Source: Acidimicrobiaceae bacterium
Lineage (GTDB): Bacteria > Actinomycetota > Acidimicrobiia > Acidimicrobiales > UBA8190
Length of the DNA stretch: 13,346 nt
Assembly: GCA_003453695.1 (NCBI GenBank)
Contig: DMNK01000080.1
Location: 1-13,346, forward strand
Reading direction: 5' to 3'
The notes beneath the pieces are model-generated. The model was given only the letters and a program-made list of their open reading frames with translations, was not told where the DNA came from and did no database searches. Positions within the stretch are counted from its first letter, which is position 1, and each line of letters begins with the position of its first letter. This document shows positions 12,540-13,346 of the stretch, in pieces. Made by a program: the position numbers and the translations under genes.

Positions 12540-13021
12540 AGGGCACGACCTACAGGATTTACGGTGCCGCAATGGTTAGTTCATTGACGATGAGTATTCT
12601 TGGGTTAACCGTGGCTTGGCGAGCGTTCACGTTTCACGGAGCTGCCGTCGTTATTGCTCGGTTTTGGGGCGGTGTGGCGGTTTTGTTTTCCGCAGCTCTC
12701 GCATGGGCGGTCTTATGGGGGCAGAAGATCATTGCGCTCGAACACGGCATTGAAATCCGATCTTCATTCCGAAGGAGCCGAGTCTCGTGGCGTGACATCG
12801 AGAGGTTCAGTGCAGCTCGTAAGCTGATGTTTCTCACTCAAAAGGAAGTCGTTGAAGTTAAAACAAGAACCCATGACCTCACGACTTCCGTTTACGCAAT
12901 GCCAAGTCCTGCTGGGCGACGTGCAATCGAATCCGTGGTGCTCCGTTTGAACAACAAGTTGAAAGAGCATACCAATCGTGTGGATCTCGGCCGAGGACCG
13001 GCCGCTCCTGACCTTTCCTAG
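12530..13021 (+). CDS. Membrane protein with bacterial PH-like domain, candidate immunity protein of Rhs tip 2
   Basis: A 163-residue protein starting at an ATG that overlaps the end of the Rhs tip by 10 nt. It has two transmembrane helices (about 10-33 and 40-63) and then a PH-like domain: GIEIRSSFRRSRVSWRDIER (73-92), VVEVKTRTHDLTT and a C-terminal helix (RRAIESVVLRLNNKL). This 2TM-plus-PH layout is widespread in actinobacterial small membrane proteins of unknown role. Its overlap with a toxin tip suggests that it protects the producing cell, as immunity genes lie directly downstream in polymorphic toxin loci. It is complete, unlike its counterpart at 9094. Lower-GC codon use matches the Rhs tip, so the two probably moved together. 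Confidence 0.75.
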   Translation: MRVKGTTYRIYGAAMVSSLTMSILGLTVAWRAFTFHGAAVVIARFWGGVAVLFSAALAWAVLWGQKIIALEHGIEIRSSFRRSRVSWRDIERFSAARKLMFLTQKEVVEVKTRTHDLTTSVYAMPSPAGRRAIESVVLRLNNKLKEHTNRVDLGRGPAAPDLS

Positions 13022-13277
13022 CGTCGGAAAGCCAGCAAAGGCATCCACCTCCGGAGGGCCGCCGGAAGTGGGGGGCGTGCGGCAGCAACTGACAGAGGTA
13101 CTGGCGGAGAAGCTCTCGGTGGCGTGATATCGCTCCGGCCCCGTCATAGCTGCCGATCAGGTCGTAGTAGCCGCCTAATACGACCCATCCGATAACAACA
13201 CCCTCTTTGTCGGGTTTGGACGCCGACGATCGCTCGGGTATGCCGGTTGAGCGCTACCCGGTGGGACGAGCCTCAGG
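13022..13277. other. Non-coding DNA at the right edge
   Basis: No gene with a credible start is seen between the PH-domain gene and the repeats. On minus a frame is open from about 13252 downward and reads GWVVLGGYYDLIGSYDGAG near 13135-13190, but it has no good start codon and enters the antisense of the PH gene. No terminator with a T tract is visible after 13021. Confidence 0.5.
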
Positions 13278-13345
13278 CGCCCGGACCATCCCGCCCGGAC
13301 CATCCTGTCAAGCATGAACCGGGACCGCACACGCCCGGACCATCC
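13278..13345. repeat. Three copies of a 14-bp repeat, possibly the end of an IS21-like element
   Basis: CGCCCGGACCATCC occurs at 13278-13291, 13292-13305 (abutting) and 13332-13345. Between copies 2 and 3 lies TGTCAAGCATGAACCGGGAC. IS21-family elements carry several short repeats inside each end and often begin with TGT; this pattern is reminiscent of that, but the window stops here. The family call is weak; the repeats are certain. An ATG at 13314 opens a frame to the edge (MNRDRTRPDHP) whose reality cannot be judged. Confidence 0.6.
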
Positions 13346-13346
13346 G

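Noticed and set aside
12879..13252. Minus-strand frame opposite the PH-domain gene, including GYYDLIGSYDGAG
   Set aside because: No ATG or GTG start before the overlap, no family match, and the plus-strand PH gene is better supported.
13278..13345. CRISPR array
   Set aside because: Repeat unit is only 14 bp and spacing is 0 and 26 bp, with no cas gene.
1..13346. Second copies of the tRNA-Lys and tRNA-Arg 3' ends as far attachment sites
   Set aside because: None found by eye; GAATCCCCCGACC near 8050 matches a T-arm only by chance and lacks the rest of the arm.

Overview
The window is high-GC DNA with tyrosine recombinases of actinobacterial type, an IS110-family transposase, abundant GTG starts and several genes whose start codon sits 6-8 nt after a TANNNT-like -10 box. 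This fits an actinobacterium; the sequence gives no finer placement. It is almost entirely accessory DNA, with no obvious housekeeping protein gene.

Left (1-5031): three tRNA genes (Lys-CTT and His-GTG on minus, Arg-TCT on plus) form an island with integrated elements on both sides. To the left, an intact tyrosine integrase (180-1343) starts next to the 3' end of tRNA-Lys. To the right, a compact minus-strand operon runs 4994 to 1762: a helix-turn-helix-like protein, a rolling-circle Rep (broken by a 1-nt shift), a MerR/HTH_17-type excisionase and a second integrase. The last three genes are joined by 4-nt ATGA overlaps. The second integrase finishes inside tRNA-Arg, which marks that tRNA as the attachment site.

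Middle (5032-8971): a Phd/YefM-RelE toxin-antitoxin pair with a palindromic operator, a non-coding gap, an IS110-family element whose transposase carries two compensating frameshifts, a long upstream non-coding region where a bridge RNA would be expected, and an XRE regulator plus nucleotidyltransferase pair. The nucleotidyltransferase appears to lose its 3' end at about 8880.

Right (8738-13346): two orphan Rhs C-terminal tips point away from each other (9702 leftward, 11613 rightward). Each keeps the same ~122-bp Rhs core end, then a different Cys/Ser/Pro-rich, hydrophobic tail, and each is followed by an overlapping small two-helix membrane protein that is a candidate immunity protein. Between them lie a XerC/D-type tyrosine recombinase (frameshifted in a C run) and a HigB-HigA pair. 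The inverted Rhs ends therefore flank a recombinase plus addiction module. This is the most interesting arrangement here. The right edge carries three copies of a 14-bp repeat that may belong to the end of another mobile element.

Five single-base indels in four genes (rep, transposase twice, Rhs tip 1, recombinase) mean that either the region is decaying or the assembly has indel errors. The integrases, excisionase and both toxin-antitoxin pairs are intact.
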